DNA of 64,000 bases, from NCBI GenBank assembly GCA_017979445.1, contig CM030707.1, positions 20,218,586 to 20,282,585 of the forward strand, given 5' to 3'. The notes beneath the pieces are model-generated. The model searched no databases. It had not been told where the DNA came from and saw only the letters and a program-made list of their open reading frames with translations. The translations under genes and the position numbers were made by a program. The stretch is from Akebia trifoliata. Taxonomy: Eukaryota > Streptophyta > Magnoliopsida > Ranunculales > Lardizabalaceae. Positions 33,526-45,829 of this stretch are shown in pieces. The stretch's first letter is position 1. Each line of letters starts with the position of its first letter.

Positions 33526-35110
33526 GAATTTATCTAATGTTGGCACAATTAATGTTCTTGAGAGTGAGCTCATCTCAACCATTGTCATTCTATCATCAAT
33601 GTAACACCTATTGGAATCTCGATTTATTTTGGATCACCCAAAAGTGATCATTGATTGGACCTTAAAAATTATAAAAATTATGCCTGTTGCAATGTTTGTT
33701 TGATCATTATCATATGCTATATTTATTGATTAATTTACCATGATCTTGCTTGAAATACATGATTGATGTTGATCGTAATGTTAATGTGCTTATGTGATGG
33801 GAATAATGTGATCTTAATTGAATATTCATATGATTTGAATGATTCTGATTTTGATTAAATGTATGATTAGTTTGATTGGATCCATGGGCCCATTTGTTTG
33901 AAAAAGGTCCCGGGCACACCCCACCCTGTTTTGCACACACCACATGCACGTTTGCTGTTTTACTCACTTACACATCCCATTTAGCCAACATGGCACTAGT
34001 ACGTGGCCCAGTCTCTTCGGAGATGCGACGTCATTCATGAAACCCACAACTACAGTCACGTACCTTAGGGTATATCAAACTGGGGGCATTAATACCGTCT
34101 GATCAGGTGATTCTGAAAGATATATTGATGCACCCAGGCTAGAGCGACCTGAGCCTTTTACCTATTGTGAGCCACACAGTCACATATCCCGATTGCCAAC
34201 GTAGTACTAGTACGTGGTCGGTCCCCTCGTGAGATGCCAAACCATTTATGAAAACTACAACTCTTGACTCGTACCCATAGGTATATAAAAGATAATCCAA
34301 GTATATCAATTGTACTTCTTGGTCAAAACCGGTGCCTAAGCAAGATCTTGCCCCGCTGTACCCTACTGTACGAGGGGGATAGACTACGTCTATTCTAGAT
34401 GAGAGGTATTTAAGTGGGCCCTTGCTCAGTATTGTGCGCCACCTCTCAACTGGAGATTAAACTGGCTGTTTTTGGCTTCAGAGAAGTGAATTGAGGTTTT
34501 AGATTATCACCTATACGGTATATCAAACCAAGTCACCACGTATCGAGAGGTATATAGGTGTGCTTGGGCAAGGGTGGCTAGATAAAAATGCATTACACGT
34601 AGTAAACCTAGAGTCTAAAAGCCTTCCTATAGGTCACGACCCGAACTGACTATGGGTGTTCCCGGGTTGCTTTATTCAATCCAACCAATAGGTAGGTGGG
34701 CAAACTGATCCAGAATAATCAAACAAAACCTACAACATCGGTCCGACCCAATCGGTGAAATGTACCGATTAATTTGAACCACTTAAACCAGTTGACCCAA
34801 TGGACAAATGGATCAAACTGATCGATACCAAATCAGTTGGACTAATTGGTTTCACTTTTAAAGATCCAGACCACTTTATCTAGAAAGATTCGATCTTAAG
34901 ATCAAATTAATTTATCTGATCAAAGGTTCAATCCCAATCAGGGGTAGACCCGCATCTAACATTTCTCACTTTCTTGGTCACTATAGACTTATGGTGCATT
35001 TGGATTCGATTTTTCGTCAGACTTGGACTATTTTATGTCAAAACTTTAATCATGTGGTTAAGAGTCAAACCTTTAGAGTCAATGGTTAACCTTGGTTTAC
35101 TTCTAATCAG
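33526..35110 (+). other. Non-coding 5' internal region of the gag-only element
   Basis: No frame. Two diverged blocks, each with ACTAGTACGTGG (about 33995 and 34211) followed by GAGATGC and CATTTATGAAAAC-like sequence, suggest an old internal duplication. The last ~200 bp form the probable gag leader. Confidence 0.5.
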
Positions 35111-35233
35111 GTGATAATTGGTCCTAAACGTTCTAAACCTCAATCTATACCACTTTGGGTCCGTGAAAAGAGTCGTCTTTCTAAAGTACCATTGCCAAGT
35201 AGTCAGTCATTACCACAAAAAGAAACGAGTACC

Positions 35234-36568
35234 ATGGATGAAGCTACGCTCCGTCAGATTTTAGAATCTTTTCAAGCCCAGATTATTGCCTCTGTCCAAA
35301 CACAAATTGTATCCCTGAAAATTGAAAAGGGAAAAGATAAAGCTATAGAACCTCAGGATGTGTTTGACCTCGTTGAAAACCAAGAAGATGATCAGTTACA
35401 CGTCGACCCTGTCCTAGCTCATCGAATAACTCAAGTTGAAACTGCTTTGAAGAACATCAAAGACCCTGATGATCTTACTCTTGGATTAGGGTCAATGACC
35501 TTGTTTCCCACGGTCCGTCTAACAGAAAAGTTCACAATGCCTGATATGGAGAAGTTTGACGGTATTGGATGCCCTAGGACTCACTTAAAAGTATATGTCG
35601 GCATAATGCAATCTCAGGGTTTAAGTGAAGAACAGATGGCTCAACTTTTTCAAAGAACCCTGACAGGTCCTGCACTACGCTGGTTAATGTCATTGGACTC
35701 ATCTCGGGTAAGAACATGGCATGAATTGATGAAGGAGTTTATTGGTCGGTACTCATTCAACACAGATATTGAACTTACAAGAATAGACCTAGAAACTACT
35801 AAACAGAAACCCGGAGAAACTTTCACTGAGTTCATTGCTCGATGGAGAGCTAAAGCCGCTCAACTGTGGGATCGACCTCAAGAAAAGGAACAACTCAAGA
35901 TTATCCTCAGGAATCTCACTCCAAATTATGCCAAGTACTTGATGCCTCAATACTTGCCTACTTTTCAATCCCTCCTTGAGGCTGGAAATCAAGTTGAAGA
36001 TGCTTACTCTTCGGGACTTTTTGGTAACTCGTCTGAGTCAAAACCCAAACATTTCAAACCTAATGTCAATTCCTTACAAGTAGCCAACACCTCATTCGCA
36101 CTATCTCCACAAGCTACTCAACTTTCACAAGCTAAGCCTAGGAGACAGTTTGCCAATCTTGGAATGTCCCTTAGTGTTGCTTATCAAAAATTGATGAAAA
36201 GGGGATTGCTGGCACCTTTACAACCTAAGCCTTTACCTAATCCTCTTCCCCCAAATATGGATAATGGATAATTCTGTGAATTCCATCAGATGCCTGGTCA
36301 TATTCTTGACAGGTGTATTACTCTCCGACATGCTATCCAAGTCCTTATTGAGGAAGGAAAAGTCACCATACCCACTCCTACTACTCCCAATGTTAAGACT
36401 AACCCTTTGCCTACCTTTCAAAATCAACCCCCTCATACTCTAAACCTAATATCAATATCCAAACCTGAATCAGTTGACCCAATTTCCTTCATTCACCCAA
36501 TCGGTCTAAACAGTGCATTCGCTCCATGCCAGAATGAACTCAACTACCCTAAGGCAGTGACAGACTGA
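35234..36568 (+). pseudogene. gag: Retrotransposon Gag with one in-frame stop
   Basis: The frame is open from 35111, but the first ATG is at 35234 (MDEATLRQILESFQAQI). Residues after 35530 read MPDMEKFDGIGCPRTHLK, then LTGPALRWLMSL, RTWHELMKEFIGRYSFN and GETFTEFIARWRAKAAQL: the Retrotrans_gag capsid fold in the usual order. A TAA at 36269-36271 interrupts the frame. The same frame continues to 36568 with FCEFHQMPGHILDRC, a zinc-knuckle-like C-x2-H-x4-H-x4-C variant (His where the CCHC knuckle has its second Cys) that should bind RNA. So the stop removes only the nucleic-acid-binding tail. Gag would package element RNA into particles. No protease follows, so maturation would need a partner element. 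The long intact capsid frame suggests recent constraint; the stop could be a late mutation. Confidence 0.85.
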
Positions 36569-39500
36569 AGAATAGAGAAATTATTGAAGCAATGGGTTGT
36601 CCCGCATATGACAAGAATATGAAGAGATAGTAAAAACAGGCAAATTCAAGTCATCCATCAAAGATAACTGAAGTGACATAGACTCTAGAATTGTGTCCCT
36701 CCATTCATAATGATGTCATAGTTTTTTTTAGCTTTAGTTGCATCAGTCTTTAAATTCAGTTAGTCATCTTTATTTTTGGGTTTTAGTAAGGTTTGTCAGT
36801 CTATGTTCTTTTCAATTCCAATAAATAAAAAAACTTTTGATTATCTTGTGTGCAATAATGATGTGAACATAAAATCTAAAATGAGAAATGACTTAAAGCT
36901 CACTAACTGAACTTAATAAACATTGGAATTAAAGAGTACACTCAAGAAGTGCAAATTGGTGATACATTATCCTCAAGAGAACATGAGAGAATAGTAAACT
37001 TACTTGAGAAATTCAACAATATTTCTTGTATGATCTCATAAGGATATATGGATGAATTACACAAAAACATAGATCAAGTCAAGAGTGATTTCAAAGTCAA
37101 AGATTATCGGTCAAAGATAATATAACTGAAAGCATCAACAAAGATGCTAAGACTTACAAGTGGATCTACCATGTTTTTTACACAAGTGAAGAAAGTTATC
37201 ATTCACAAAAGAATATGAGATTTCTTTTGAAGTTTGGAAATAGTTGAACGAGTCAATGTCAAATACAAAGAACTCAGTCTCACTCAACTCCGTAGAAGAA
37301 GACTGAAGATTACTCTTTCTCAGAAGAAGATTGAAGACTCATTCTCAAAAGAAGACCTTACTCGATAGAGCAATCAAGACATCAAGTTCCTAAAACCTTG
37401 GCCAAATCAAGTAGTATTTCACAAAAGGAGGCATTCATTGGTCGAACCATTTTTCTGTCTTACCAAGATGAAGATAACCTTCTTTAGCCCCTCGCAGCCT
37501 TTAAAAAAAATCAATAGCATTTTTTTTCTAAACCACGCCGACCAACCTTGGGAGGGAATCTTAGTATGAACTACGTTTTGACCTGATCCCAAAAGAGAAA
37601 AGAAATATTTGGGGTACGTAGACAACCTGAGAAGTTACTTCAGGCCCGGTCATGAAAAAAAAATATTCTCTTAAGGAAAGTATTATCCAAAAGGAAAATC
37701 CCCTATTGAAAGGTTTAAAAGAAAAGAATGTCAAACTAGGGGCATTAGAAAAAAGAATCAAAAGAATTGATAAAAAGAAAAAATGCCAAACTAGGGGCAT
37801 TTAGAAAAAAAAATCAAAATAATTGATAGAAAAGAGAGAATATCAAACTAGGGACATTTTGGGAAGTTGAGCCTTATATCTTTTCTTTCTAAACCATATC
37901 CTAAGCCCACCTATTAAGTCCTCCTGAAGGCTAATTGACTCGGTTAAGGTGCAGGGAACTAAGAAGTTGTCGAGTTGGTTATACAAGATCATCAAGAAAA
38001 AAAAAAAGAAGCCCGCTAAGTTGAAAACCTGAAAATGCGGCTTAGGCAAAATTTAGGGCATAACCATAAAAAAGAAAGCCTGCTAGGTTGAAAACCTGAA
38101 AAGGCGACCTAAGCAAAAATCAAGGCATCATTAGAAGAAAAAAAACAAAGCCCGCTAGATTGAAAACCTAAAGAGGCGATCTAGGCAAAAATTAGGGTAT
38201 CATCAAATGGGAGGAAAGGTCCCGTCAAGAAGAAAATTCAGAAGGAAGCTTGTGCAGAAACTGCAGAACCATTCAAGCCACGATATTTGTCTTTTAGCCA
38301 AGAGCTCACATCCGACAAAGACAATATTGAAGTCGAAAAAAATCAGAAGTCATCTTGAACATTGTAGGATCTTCAAAAGTATGTTTACTTGTTCAAGTGT
38401 TCGCTAATGGAAAATGTAGAATCATCAGCCACTTTGAAGAGGAAGATCTTTTATTCTAATATTTATCAAGATTTTTTAAGTCCAGCTCAAGCATTTTTTA
38501 AAAGATACTCAAAAAAAAATGTTCGAATTCCTTATTGCACATATGATAATCTTAAGAGTCTTAAATTTAAGAGAATGTCAGTGCTTCTATCTGTCATACA
38601 TTAGAGTCCAAGCGTAATCCATTCCATTAGTCTCGTAGTTAAGTCTCAGTTAAAGCCAACCTTGAAACTAGGGGCATTTTTGAAGGTCATTTAATTCCAA
38701 AGTTTTTGTTCTTAATCACATGATAAAAAGAAAATCTTACAAAAGCTTAAAAGTCCGGTGAAACCCAATGATAATTATGAATCGAGATGCATGATAAGCC
38801 AATAAAGGCTTGATCTTTCAAACTTTGAACTCGATTTTGAATCATAAAATGAATTAATAGGATTGTTTAAGTTCCTATAAATCTAAGCCCGAGAAACGTA
38901 GCTTAGTAAGTTGGAGTCCGAGAAACGAGACTCCAACTTTTTGAATCATAGAATGAATGGGCTTGTTGAAATGCCTATAAACCTAAGTTCGAGTCCGAGA
39001 AACGAGACTCCAACTTTTTGAATCATAGAATGAATAGGCTTTTTGAAGTGCCTACAAACCTAAGTTTGAGTCCGAGAAACGAGACCCCAACTTTTTGAAT
39101 CATAGAATGAATAGGCTTTTTGAAGTGCCTATAAACCTAAGTTTGAGTCCGAGAAACGAAATTCCAACTTTTTGAATCATAGAATGAATAGGCTTTTTGA
39201 AGTGCCTATAAACCTAAGTTCGAGTCCGAGAAACGAGACTCAAACTTTTTGAATCATAGAATGAATAGGCTTTTTGAAGTGCCTACAAACCTAAGTTTGA
39301 GTCCGAGAAACGAGACCCTAACTTTTTGAATCATAGAATGAATAGGCTTTTTGAAGTGTCTATAAACCTAAGTTTGAGTCCGAGAAACGAAACTCCAATT
39401 TTTTTTGAATCATAGAATGAATAGGCTTTTTGAAGCGCCTATAAACCTAAGTTTGAGTCCGAGAAACGAGACTCCAACTTTTTGAATCATAGAATGAATA

Positions 39501-40280
39501 GGCTTTTTGAAGTGCCTATAAATCTAAGTTCGAGTCCGAGAAACGAGACTCCAACTTTTTGAATAATATATAGGTTTTTTGAAGTGCCTATAAACCTAAG
39601 TTCGAGTCTGAGAAACGAGACTCCAACGTTTTGAATCATAGACTTTTTGAAGTGCCTGCAAACCTTAGCTCGAGTCCGAGAAACGAGACTCCATATTTAA
39701 TAGGATTGTTTAAGTTCCCGTAAACCTTATCTAGAGTCCGAGAAATGAGACTCCAGTTTTGTTTGAATCATATTGAATTAACAGGATTGTTAGCGTGGCT
39801 ACAATAGGTTCAAGTCCTATAAACGAGACTCATACTTTTTCGTGCTCTAAAAAAAGAATTTCAAATATGATTTAACGAAGTTCCTACATTGTTATGACTC
39901 CAATTACTTTATTGTTCAACCTTGCCATGATTGCTTTCGTTGCATAAATACATTTCAATTTTGAATCATTATTGTCAGTGAGAGAAGATCTCTGGGACCT
40001 GGCACATTTTTACTCAGTTTCACACAGTACACACACTCACACTTGCACTTTTTAGTCAAGGAGAATTCTTTAAAATTCAAGGATCAGACACTGTCAGTGA
40101 AAGCTCACGCTTGAGGACCTGACAACCTTTTAGTTCGGGGAAAGTTTTACGCTCAAGGATCCGAACACCTTGACGAATTGCTAAATCAGGCTGCAAAATG
40201 AACTGTCACTAGCTTTAGCATTCGGATATCGCACTATCTACCAAAGTAGATTTGCTATCTTGTTTACTTCAACCCTTTGC
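36569..40280 (+). other. Non-coding 3' internal region replacing pol
   Basis: About 3.7 kb with stops in all frames and no pol domain. At 37568-37645 GAACTACGTTTTGACCTGAT and GGGGTACGTAGACAACCTGA match a motif pair that I associate with the 3' untranslated part of Tat/Ogre elements. Three or four repeats of AAGCCCGCTAGGTTGAAAAC type lie at about 38010-38200, and a 77 bp array at 38910-39860. Frames of 60-80 codons here are accidental. Confidence 0.65.
38910..39860 (+). repeat. 77 bp tandem array, about 12 units
   Basis: Units carry GAGTCCGAGAAACGAGACTC, ACTTTTTGAATCATAGAATG and AATAGGCTTTTTGAAGTGCC. Unit starts recur about every 77 bp from 38912 to 39735, and a decayed last unit ends near 39860. 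The edges are more diverged than the middle, as expected of unequal exchange. Confidence 0.92.
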
Positions 40281-40294
40281 CAAAGAGGGGCATC
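40281..40294 (+). other. Polypurine tract
   Basis: CAAAGAGGGGCATC immediately before the 3' LTR. It serves as the plus-strand primer in reverse transcription. A near-identical tract precedes the LTR at 13057. Confidence 0.75.
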
Positions 40295-42038
40295 TGTAGA
40301 CACCCCATTTTTGTATCCGCCTGATTAATCAACTCGTCAACCCGATCGCAATGATTCCCAATGATAGATGTGTATTCCGTTGCTTTATTTTGTTACCAGA
40401 TGTGTTTCAGAAATCCGGATGAGGTACTCAAACTAACAAAACCTTAGAAACCACGCTACGCTAGGAAAATACGACTCCAGAAACATAGAAATCATCATTT
40501 TTCAGACAAAAAGAAGCTTCACGATAAAAATCACTAAAAAACTATCAAATTACCAAAATACCCCTAACATCAAAACAACCCTAGAGCCTACATTACGCTT
40601 AGGAAAACCCATTCAAACACATAAAATAATAAATCGAAACCAAATAAATCATTTAGCCAATTTTCACAGAATTCGACAAAATTACGAAAATGCCCCTCAT
40701 AAAGTTCACAACCATTTCACACAAAAAATTTCATAAATGACACAAACTAATATTTCCATTGAATTTCTTACGAAAAATCGATTCTAAAACATCCTAAAAC
40801 ATTAAAAACTGACTTAAAACGTGAAAAGTCCTCTCGGGGGCAAAACAGTAATTTCATAATTTTCATAATTAAAAAATTTGAAATTAATAAATAAAATATT
40901 AAATAATTAAAGTGAAACATTAATAAAATTAATTTTAAAATATGAACAAAAAAATCGATCAATCAGGCTTTCAGGCAAAATTGTTGAGGGTTCGTAAGAT
41001 ATTTCTTTAAGGACATTTCCATTTGGGGGTCCAAAGAATTAAAGATATAATAGAGAGGGGTTCTCCAAAAATTTAAAGTCAATCAAGCAAGACTAAAGTC
41101 AAGATATTAAAGTCAATCAAATAAGACTAAAGTCAAAATTAAAGTTAATTAAGTAAGACTAAAAGTCAAGTATTAAAGTCAATCTCATAAGACTAAAGTC
41201 AAAACCTTAAATCAAAACCTTAATCTCAACTAATCAAGTCAATCTCATAAGACTAAAGTCAAATCCTAAATCAAAACCCTAATCTAATCAAGTCAATCTC
41301 ATAAGACTAAAGTCAAAACCCTAAGTCAAAACCCTAATAACTAAGTCCATCTCATGAGACCAAAGTCTAAACCCTAATTGAAACCCTAAAAAGAAACCCT
41401 AATCAAACCCTAATGCTTCTAAAATTTTTATAAATATGAGCTTCCACACCCTATTTTCGTATCAAAGAAAAAACCCTAGGAAAAGTAGGTAAAGAAGCCT
41501 CCATAGCCTCCCCAAAACCCTAAATTTGGAGTCCCAACTTCTTCCCTAACACCCCTACTCCGATTTTAGCCTAAAAAACACCCAAAAACCTCTCAAAAAC
41601 ATCCCAGAAATCCACAACAAATTTGAAGCACTCAGATCCAAGAAGAAAATACCTTACCTCGGAGATTAGGAATCAAATCCAAAGATAGAACGAAGTAAGG
41701 AATACGGTACAAGGAGCCATTCTAACCAGATCTGAGGGAATAACACTTTTGCAGATCAAAGGTAAATTTTTTATTTTTATTTTTTTAATCTAGGTTTATC
41801 ATTAGCAATGTAGATCTATTTGGGATAAGTAGAGACCGGCATTGGCCGGGCAGGGTTGGTGCTTAACACCTTCCAACCCCGTAACATGATCCCCGGATTC
41901 AGATTTCTATAGTAGATTAGTTCTTTTTATCCATTGTAGGGTCAATTTGGTTCCTAGACCATAATAACTAGGTGGCGACTCCCGAACCTCAAGGGTCAAA
42001 AGCGGATCCGCGCACCCCGCGGATCGAGGGCGCTTTCA
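40295..42038 (+). mobile_element. 3' LTR of the gag-only element (1744 bp)
   Basis: TGTAGACACCCC to GCGCTTTCA. It contains an 'AAGTCAATCTCATAAGACT' array (about 41085-41375), TATA-like TTTATAAATATGAGC (41428-41442) and the U5 tail GGTGGCGACTCCCGAACC then CGGATCCGCGCACCCCGCGG. It aligns along its length with the solo LTR at 15478-17072. Confidence 0.92.
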
Positions 42039-42043
42039 GCAAC

Positions 42044-42595
42044 ATCTTATCCTTTCCCTTTATTTATTTATTTTGAAAATTGAAGTTTATTTTTGTTTAC
42101 GATTCCAATCAATGCTGCATTCATCAAATGGTTTTTTTTCTCCTTTATCGTATGTGTTTGTGTTAAATCTTTTGGAGTGTCATCTGGAAGTAAAAGTATT
42201 GTTTCGATTGGGGATTAGGCTACTATTAAAAATATGTATTTCAACTCACCTGAGCAATGTTGTGTAATGGTAATTGTGTTTCGATTGAAAAATTGCTTGA
42301 AAAGAGGGAGTTCATCATTTAAAAAAATTTATTTTAAGGTTGAATCTCCAAATCGTGTATTGAATATGCCAAAATTTCAATTTTGGTGTTCACTTTTTAC
42401 CCATCTATGAACTCATAAGTTCGTCACTTTTAAATTTACGAGTTCATAGATGCGTAAAAGTGAATAGTGTACCATGTGCATGTTTTCATAGATAAAATGA
42501 ACAATGTACCAAAACCGTAATTAGAACAAAAATCATGTATGTTCTCACAAATAATTTTTCGTTTTATTTGAGTTAAAAGGTTTTCAATTAAAATT
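42044..42595. other. AT-rich intergenic DNA
   Basis: No gene. An inverted motif, TGAACTCATAAG / CTTTTAAATTTACGAGTTCA (about 42407-42446), is too short to classify. Confidence 0.4.
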
Positions 42596-42875
42596 AGAAA
42601 GCTTATATGGCCACACCAACTTTTACTAATAGCACCCCAAGATGTGTGTTAATTCTATGGTGAATTACACAACAATTGGTGTGTTGTGATAGTTTGGGGG
42701 TCCAACTCAAAACCAATTGGAAATGAGTGGAGAGACCCAGGAGCTTATAAGGAGAAAGAGACAAAGCAATGAGTATCCAATGTGGGACTAAACTCAATAC
42801 GCCCCCGCACATGTGGGTCAGACTAGGCCAAAGCACTTGGAGTATGAACTAGGTGACATGGAAGAAAGAAAGGCA

Positions 42876-42888
42876 TGCTCTGATACCA
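42876..42888 (-). other. Primer-binding site (initiator tRNA-Met)
   Basis: Minus strand TGGTATCAGAGCA, the standard copia primer-binding site, lies immediately after an LTR end (TTTATCA). A mutated version is at 46534-46546. Confidence 0.85.
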
Positions 42889-42953
42889 TGATAAATTTTT
42901 GGGTCCAACTCAAATTCAATTGGTAATGAGTGACGAGGCCCAAGAACTCAACA
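42889..42953 (-). mobile_element. 65 bp copia LTR
   Basis: Plus strand TGATAAATTTTTGGGTCC to AGAACTCAACA. It matches 46547-46611 base for base apart from scattered substitutions, with identical length. Confidence 0.8.
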
Positions 42954-43109
42954 CACCCACGCATATGTGGGCTAGACTAGGCCAAACCACATGGAAATAT
43001 GAAAATGTGATACAAGTAAGAACTTTTTCAGGTAACCAAGCCGACAAGGGCCCAAATGCACTCAGGTCATTGTTTCGCGTTGAGACGATGAAAATGGATT
43101 GTGGAGCCT

Positions 43110-43809
43110 GTTGAGAGTGTAAATGAAAGGGAAAGATGTGTGCATAAAAAAAACATAGTGGGATAGATAGACATATCCTATAGACGGTTTAAGACATCAG
43201 TAGCCCTTATAGTTGAGACTATATCCTAGAACCACATATTTAATAGATCGAAATTCCAATTTATTACAAGTGTAGGGCGTTGCCAAGGATAGCAAATACA
43301 CCCAAAAATGCGTAAAAAGAATAGTTTGGAGATTTGTGAAATAGGAATTCCCAGCATAAGGCATTAGAAATAGTCTTGGTTGAAGTACAATTAATTAAAA
43401 AATTTTGTCGTATTGAAAGCCTCTAGCCAAATATTAGTGGGCATGTGGGATTGAGCTAAAAGAGTAAGTCTGATTTCCACAATGTGTCGGTGCTTTCTTT
43501 TAGCCATGCCAGTTTGTTTTCAAGTATGGGGGCATGAAAGGTGATGAGTGATACCATGAAGGGAAATAAATGATTGAAACTTGGTATTTATGTACTCACC
43601 ACCCCCATCAGAGCGAAAGATTTTAATCTTATGTTTTAAAAGATTTTTAACATGAGATTTGAATGTAATGCATGCATCATAAACATCATAATGTTTAATT
43701 ATGGGATACATCCAACAATAACGAAAATAATCATCGATACAAATAATATAAACGTTGAAATCACTAATGGGTGGTGTAGGTGTCGATCCTCATACATTAC
43801 TAAGAATTA
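43110..43809 (-). pseudogene. pol (INT): Copia integrase remnant (3' part)
   Basis: Read leftward from 43804 with several stops: WGSTPTPPISDF with the Trp as a TGA, then CIDDYFRYCWMYPI, IKIFRSDGGGEYINTKFQSF, HGITHHLSCPHT, LTLLAQSHMPTNIWLEAFNT, FLRIFGCICYPWQRP and a 'VLGYS'-like end. These are the integrase core blocks of plant Ty1/copia in order, including two of the catalytic acidic sites (IDD and the E of GGGEY), plus the post-integrase region. The frame is broken repeatedly and reverse transcriptase is absent: sequence passes from the post-integrase region to the spacer near 43100. Integrase would insert the cDNA into chromosomes. This copy is inactive. Confidence 0.85.
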
Positions 43810-45829
43810 TGTAAATATAAGATGTTCATCATTGACCCTCAATGCTACATTGTTTGAAGTCACCACCATATTTTTTTGTAAATGGGTGTAAATTGACACC
43901 CGAATTAATTTTTTAGGAAATTCATTCTTCATAGTATTGTAGTGACTCGCGTTCATGAAAAAGAGTATGGTCTACCTACGATTTAGGTAAGGGAATTCGA
44001 TTAGAGAATGGAGAAGGTGTTAGGCACCCCATTCTCTCCACCTAAGGTTTTATCTTTTAAAATTTGACCATTTTTAAGATAGTTGAAAAGGAACGAACAA
44101 ATGCATGAAATGCATGGAACAAGTATGTGCACATTGTAGGAATGTACTTCTTTGAAAGATGATTTAATTTTAGTGTTGACATGTAAAAATACCCTATGAA
44201 AAATTGATATCTCATGGAGACATCACATTTTACATGAGTTGAAATATTAATTTAAGATTTTAGAGAGATTTCATGGATATAATTTCCTTACATCCACAAC
44301 ATTGTTGCATGCATACTTAGCTAAAAATTTAATGTTTCAACCTTACCAAGAGAGTTACACATTTCTTCATCATGGACAAGTATGTGTGGCATGTGTACAT
44401 AATGTACATTATGAAGCATGAAAAATGAATAGGCTAAAAAATACTTCAACCTCCATCCTTTCAACCAAATTGTCTCAAGCATTATATGCTCAAGGTTGAG
44501 GTTCAACGTACTCGGGATGAAGGAGGGTTCTTCATTACATCCTAAAGGTTTTCTAAAATAAAATAAAATAAAAATAGGGATAGAAGAAGAAGATGCAAAC
44601 TTAAGATAAAATTATATCCTAACCCACATTGTCCTTTAATAGTCTTGAATGAGATTATCTTAAGTAAAAAGTCTTGAAGTTGAGAGTTTTAACTAAGTGT
44701 TAGAGGTAAGAGATGATTGATGATTTTTATTTGAAAGCTTGAGGGTTGAGAGATAGTTGAAGGAGTTGAGTAGGGACTTTGGTTTAGTTTGAAGTCGAGA
44801 GATGAGGCTTGAGTGCATGAATTGCTCATAAGAAATAAGACTATTTATAGAGTTTTTAAAGAATTTTTTAGGATAAAATGGTCCAACCCTAAAAGTAAAA
44901 AAGATTGGACATAAGATTTTGATTGTTTCTTTTATAATTTTCTATCTTTATGAGGGTAAAGGTAGAATTTGTGATATGAAACTCTAAAAACATTTTTTGT
45001 TTTTGATTTTTTGGTGAATAAAGATGAGAGAACAAAAATGATTTCGGGGGGTGAGTAGAGGAGTGACATGTAAATGTGGAATGATAGATAAAAAGTAAAC
45101 TTGTATTATCTTGTAAATATCCCTAAAAACAATGGTAGATATATATTTTTAAAATTAACTAATAGGAGAGCTTCATTTATGTACTTGAAGATTTCTACAT
45201 TTTTAGTGTAGGATTAGAAATTCTCTTAACTTTTAAGATTTTTACCAAAGACCAATGTATCTTTTTGGTTTGACCTTACTTTTTAAGGGGAGTATTCTTG
45301 GGTTTTCTCAAAGAGAGTTGAGTCTCCAATTGGGTTAGAGCATTGGCATTTGGCATTGGGCATTGGGCATTGGGGGCTTATGAGAGACCATCATGTGCCC
45401 CCTTTAAGATAATAAACTTGGCATTGGATTTTGTTTTTGGACTCATGATAGTTTGGATTTAAGTATTTGGGCTAGATTTGAAAATGGGCTTGGTATTGAG
45501 TTAGGAGATGGATAATGGATTGATTAATGGAGAATGAGTTGGATATGAAGTTACATTGGTTCATGAGTTAGGGGAGTGAGTATGAAATTAGGTCAAAAAT
45601 AGGTTATGGAATGAGATCGAAAATGGGTTATAGAGTTGGACTAAGGACAAGGTTTTGGGCATGCAAATTAATATGAGGTGATGCATGTGTGTATGTATGC
45701 ATAAAGAAATGTGCCAAAGGGTAATTATTATGCAACGTACGCTCGTTAAAGGGTTTTGGACCTTTAATCGAAATCAACTTGAGATTTTTAAAATTTTTTA
45801 ATGAGTTCATGCAAATTAGGGTGTCTACA
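43810..45829 (-). mobile_element. 2.0 kb solo gypsy LTR inserted in the copia integrase
   Basis: On the minus strand it starts TGTAGACACCCTAATTTGC at 45829, contains GGGGTGCCTAACACCTTC and GCGAGTCACTACAATAC (the LTR-tail motifs of the Tat lineage), and ends CATCTTATATTTACA at 43810. Flanks AATTA (43805-43809) and AGCTA (45830-45834) agree at 3 of 5 bases, the two differences being transitions. Removing the LTR rejoins the copia integrase between 'RPL' and 'IIxSxV(W)G' to within 2 nt of the family spacing, which fixes the left end better than the TSD does. Confidence 0.75.

Larger units (their letters stand above)
32675..42038 (+). mobile_element. 9.4 kb gag-only LTR retrotransposon (TR-GAG-like, Tat/Ogre lineage)
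   Basis: The start TGTAGACACCCCATTTTTG at 32675 and the end GGGCGCTTTCA at 42038 are bounded by GTAAC (32670-32674) and GCAAC (42039-42043), a 5 bp TSD with one change. The 3' LTR is complete (40295-42038, 1744 bp), but only the first ~70 bp of the 5' LTR survive before a tandem array begins. One gag frame is present. Between gag and the 3' LTR lie 3.7 kb without protease, reverse transcriptase, RNase H or integrase. This matches the published idea of non-autonomous terminal-repeat elements with a gag domain, which depend on a relative for pol. The 5' LTR loss and a stop in gag show that this copy is dead. Confidence 0.85.

Noticed and set aside
38910..39860. CRISPR-like regular array
   Set aside because: The units are contiguous 77 bp tandem repeats without unique spacers, in a plant retroelement.
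43810..43909. Reading this part as copia protein
   Set aside because: The frame gives no copia block, and the spacing between zinc finger and integrase core is restored only if this belongs to the inserted LTR.
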